33,951 nt of DNA from Bacillota bacterium (lineage in GTDB: Bacteria; Bacillota; DTU025; JANLFS01), in NCBI GenBank assembly GCA_024655925.1, contig JANLFS010000013.1, forward strand, positions 4,964-38,914, read 5' to 3'. Made by a program: the position numbers and the translations under genes. Positions 33,466-33,951 of this stretch are shown here, piece after piece; the first letter of the stretch is position 1; every line of letters begins with the position of its first letter. A model generated the notes under the pieces. The model was not told where the DNA came from. It did not search any database and saw only the letters and a list, made by a program, of their open reading frames with translations.

Positions 33466-33951
33466 CTAGCTCTCCAGAATGCCCATCTCTACGAGGGTGT
33501 TTCTCAGCTTAGCCTTGGCCTCCTGGCTCATCTCTCCCACAGGAAGGATGGCCTCACCCGCCTCGATGCCGATCATATTCAGCGCCTCCTTGATGACCAC
33601 AGGGAAGGTGCCGAGCTCGAACGCTATCCGAAGCGGAGCGAGGCGGTACTGGGCCTCGAGCGCCCTCTTGTGATCACCCGCCACGAAGGCCTCGTAGATC
33701 TCCACGGGGATCCGGGGTTCGACGTTGGCGGTGGCGGTGATGGACCCGGTCCCGCCGTAGCATAGAGTAGCGTAGATCAAGGTATCCCGGCCCGCCAGGA
33801 CTGAGAAATCCATCCCTCTGGTGACCCTTATGTACTCGCCGGTGAGCGTCATGTCGCCACTGGAGTCCTTGACGCCCACGATGTTCTCGACCTGCGCGAG
33901 TTCCTTTACGGTCTCCACTTTGATCGGGACCTTGGTTCTGCCGGGATTGGA
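33466..33951 (-). CDS. DapA/NanA-family aldolase, partial (5' end outside window)
   Basis: The C-terminal 161 residues of a dihydrodipicolinate synthase/N-acetylneuraminate lyase family protein. The frame is open to the window edge, and the first visible residues, SNPGRT, are the end of the Y-x-x-P-G-R-T motif. Schiff-base Lys follows in GVKDSSGD, then a GGTGSITATANVEP loop and a normal helical C-terminus ending near TLVEMGILES. It should be a pyruvate-releasing or pyruvate-adding aldolase or dehydratase. It is the first visible gene of the run leading to the dehydrogenase, LarA and TTT genes. Its C-terminus shows what the 5416-6483 homologue has lost. Confidence 0.9.
   Translation of the reverse strand, partial: SNPGRTKVPIKVETVKELAQVENIVGVKDSSGDMTLTGEYIRVTRGMDFSVLAGRDTLIYATLCYGGTGSITATANVEPRIPVEIYEAFVAGDHKRALEAQYRLAPLRIAFELGTFPVVIKEALNMIGIEAGEAILPVGEMSQEAKAKLRNTLVEMGILES

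Noticed and set aside
1-33951. CRISPR arrays, tRNA or rRNA genes, prophage or toxin-antitoxin modules
   Set aside because: I saw no regularly spaced direct repeats, no cloverleaf or rRNA-like sequence and no phage or toxin-antitoxin gene signatures.

Overview
The window looks like a chromosomal segment of a GC-rich, probably spore-forming Bacillota (Firmicutes) bacterium. The hints are a SpoVB-type flippase, an energy-coupling factor (ECF) transporter with a fused double ATPase, a SorC/DeoR-type sugar regulator, frequent GTG/TTG starts with strong GGAGG-type ribosome binding sites, and many tripartite tricarboxylate transporter (TTT/Tct) genes. I cannot name the species. Almost all genes lie on the minus strand; the exceptions are a CPBP protease gene and a decayed LarA/DapA pair.

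Layout. (1) 25-1736, minus: an ECF sigma factor translationally coupled to two membrane proteins of unknown function, probably a signalling unit. (2) 2323-4790: a CPBP membrane protease convergent with a SpoVB-like flippase. (3) 5005-6483, plus: the C-terminal remnant of a LarA-type nickel racemase, then a DapA/NanA-family aldolase whose C-terminus is abnormal and runs into the convergent gene. (4) 6304-8134, minus: an exported alkaline-phosphatase-superfamily enzyme and an exported small molybdopterin-oxidoreductase-like domain protein. (5) 8252-18990, minus: a tightly packed ten-gene operon read from 18990 downwards. Its order is SorC-type regulator, ECF S component, fused EcfA-EcfA, EcfT, PfkB kinase, ADP-ribosylglycohydrolase-family enzyme, LsrF-like class I aldolase, zinc alcohol dehydrogenase, FGGY kinase, MFS transporter. 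(6) 18991-19466: regulatory DNA with a perfect palindrome, and a relic of an IS256 transposase. (7) 19467-24516, minus: two tandem 2-keto-3-deoxygluconate-kinase-like PfkB kinases followed by tctC, tctB and tctA. (8) 24689-26094: an IS1634-type element with recognisable inverted repeats and an internally deleted transposase. (9) 26189-33951, minus: a DapA-family aldolase (cut by the window edge), a D-2-hydroxyacid dehydrogenase, an intact LarA homologue, a second tctC-tctB-tctA set, an ApbE flavin transferase and an FMN-binding protein that is its likely substrate.

How the genes may work together (inference). The large SorC operon encodes import, two phosphorylation steps, a glycohydrolase, an oxidation and an aldol cleavage. 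This suggests catabolism of a glycosylated or ribosylated compound or an unusual sugar whose identity I cannot read from the sequence. The two TTT loci look like hydroxy-acid or sugar-acid uptake and catabolism modules: epimerisation by LarA, oxidation by the dehydrogenase, phosphorylation by KDG-kinase-like enzymes and retro-aldol cleavage by DapA-like enzymes. The strongest candidates for something undescribed are the SorC/ECF/ADP-ribosylglycohydrolase operon and its ECF ATPase, in which three degenerate motifs all fall in one of the two predicted ATP sites.
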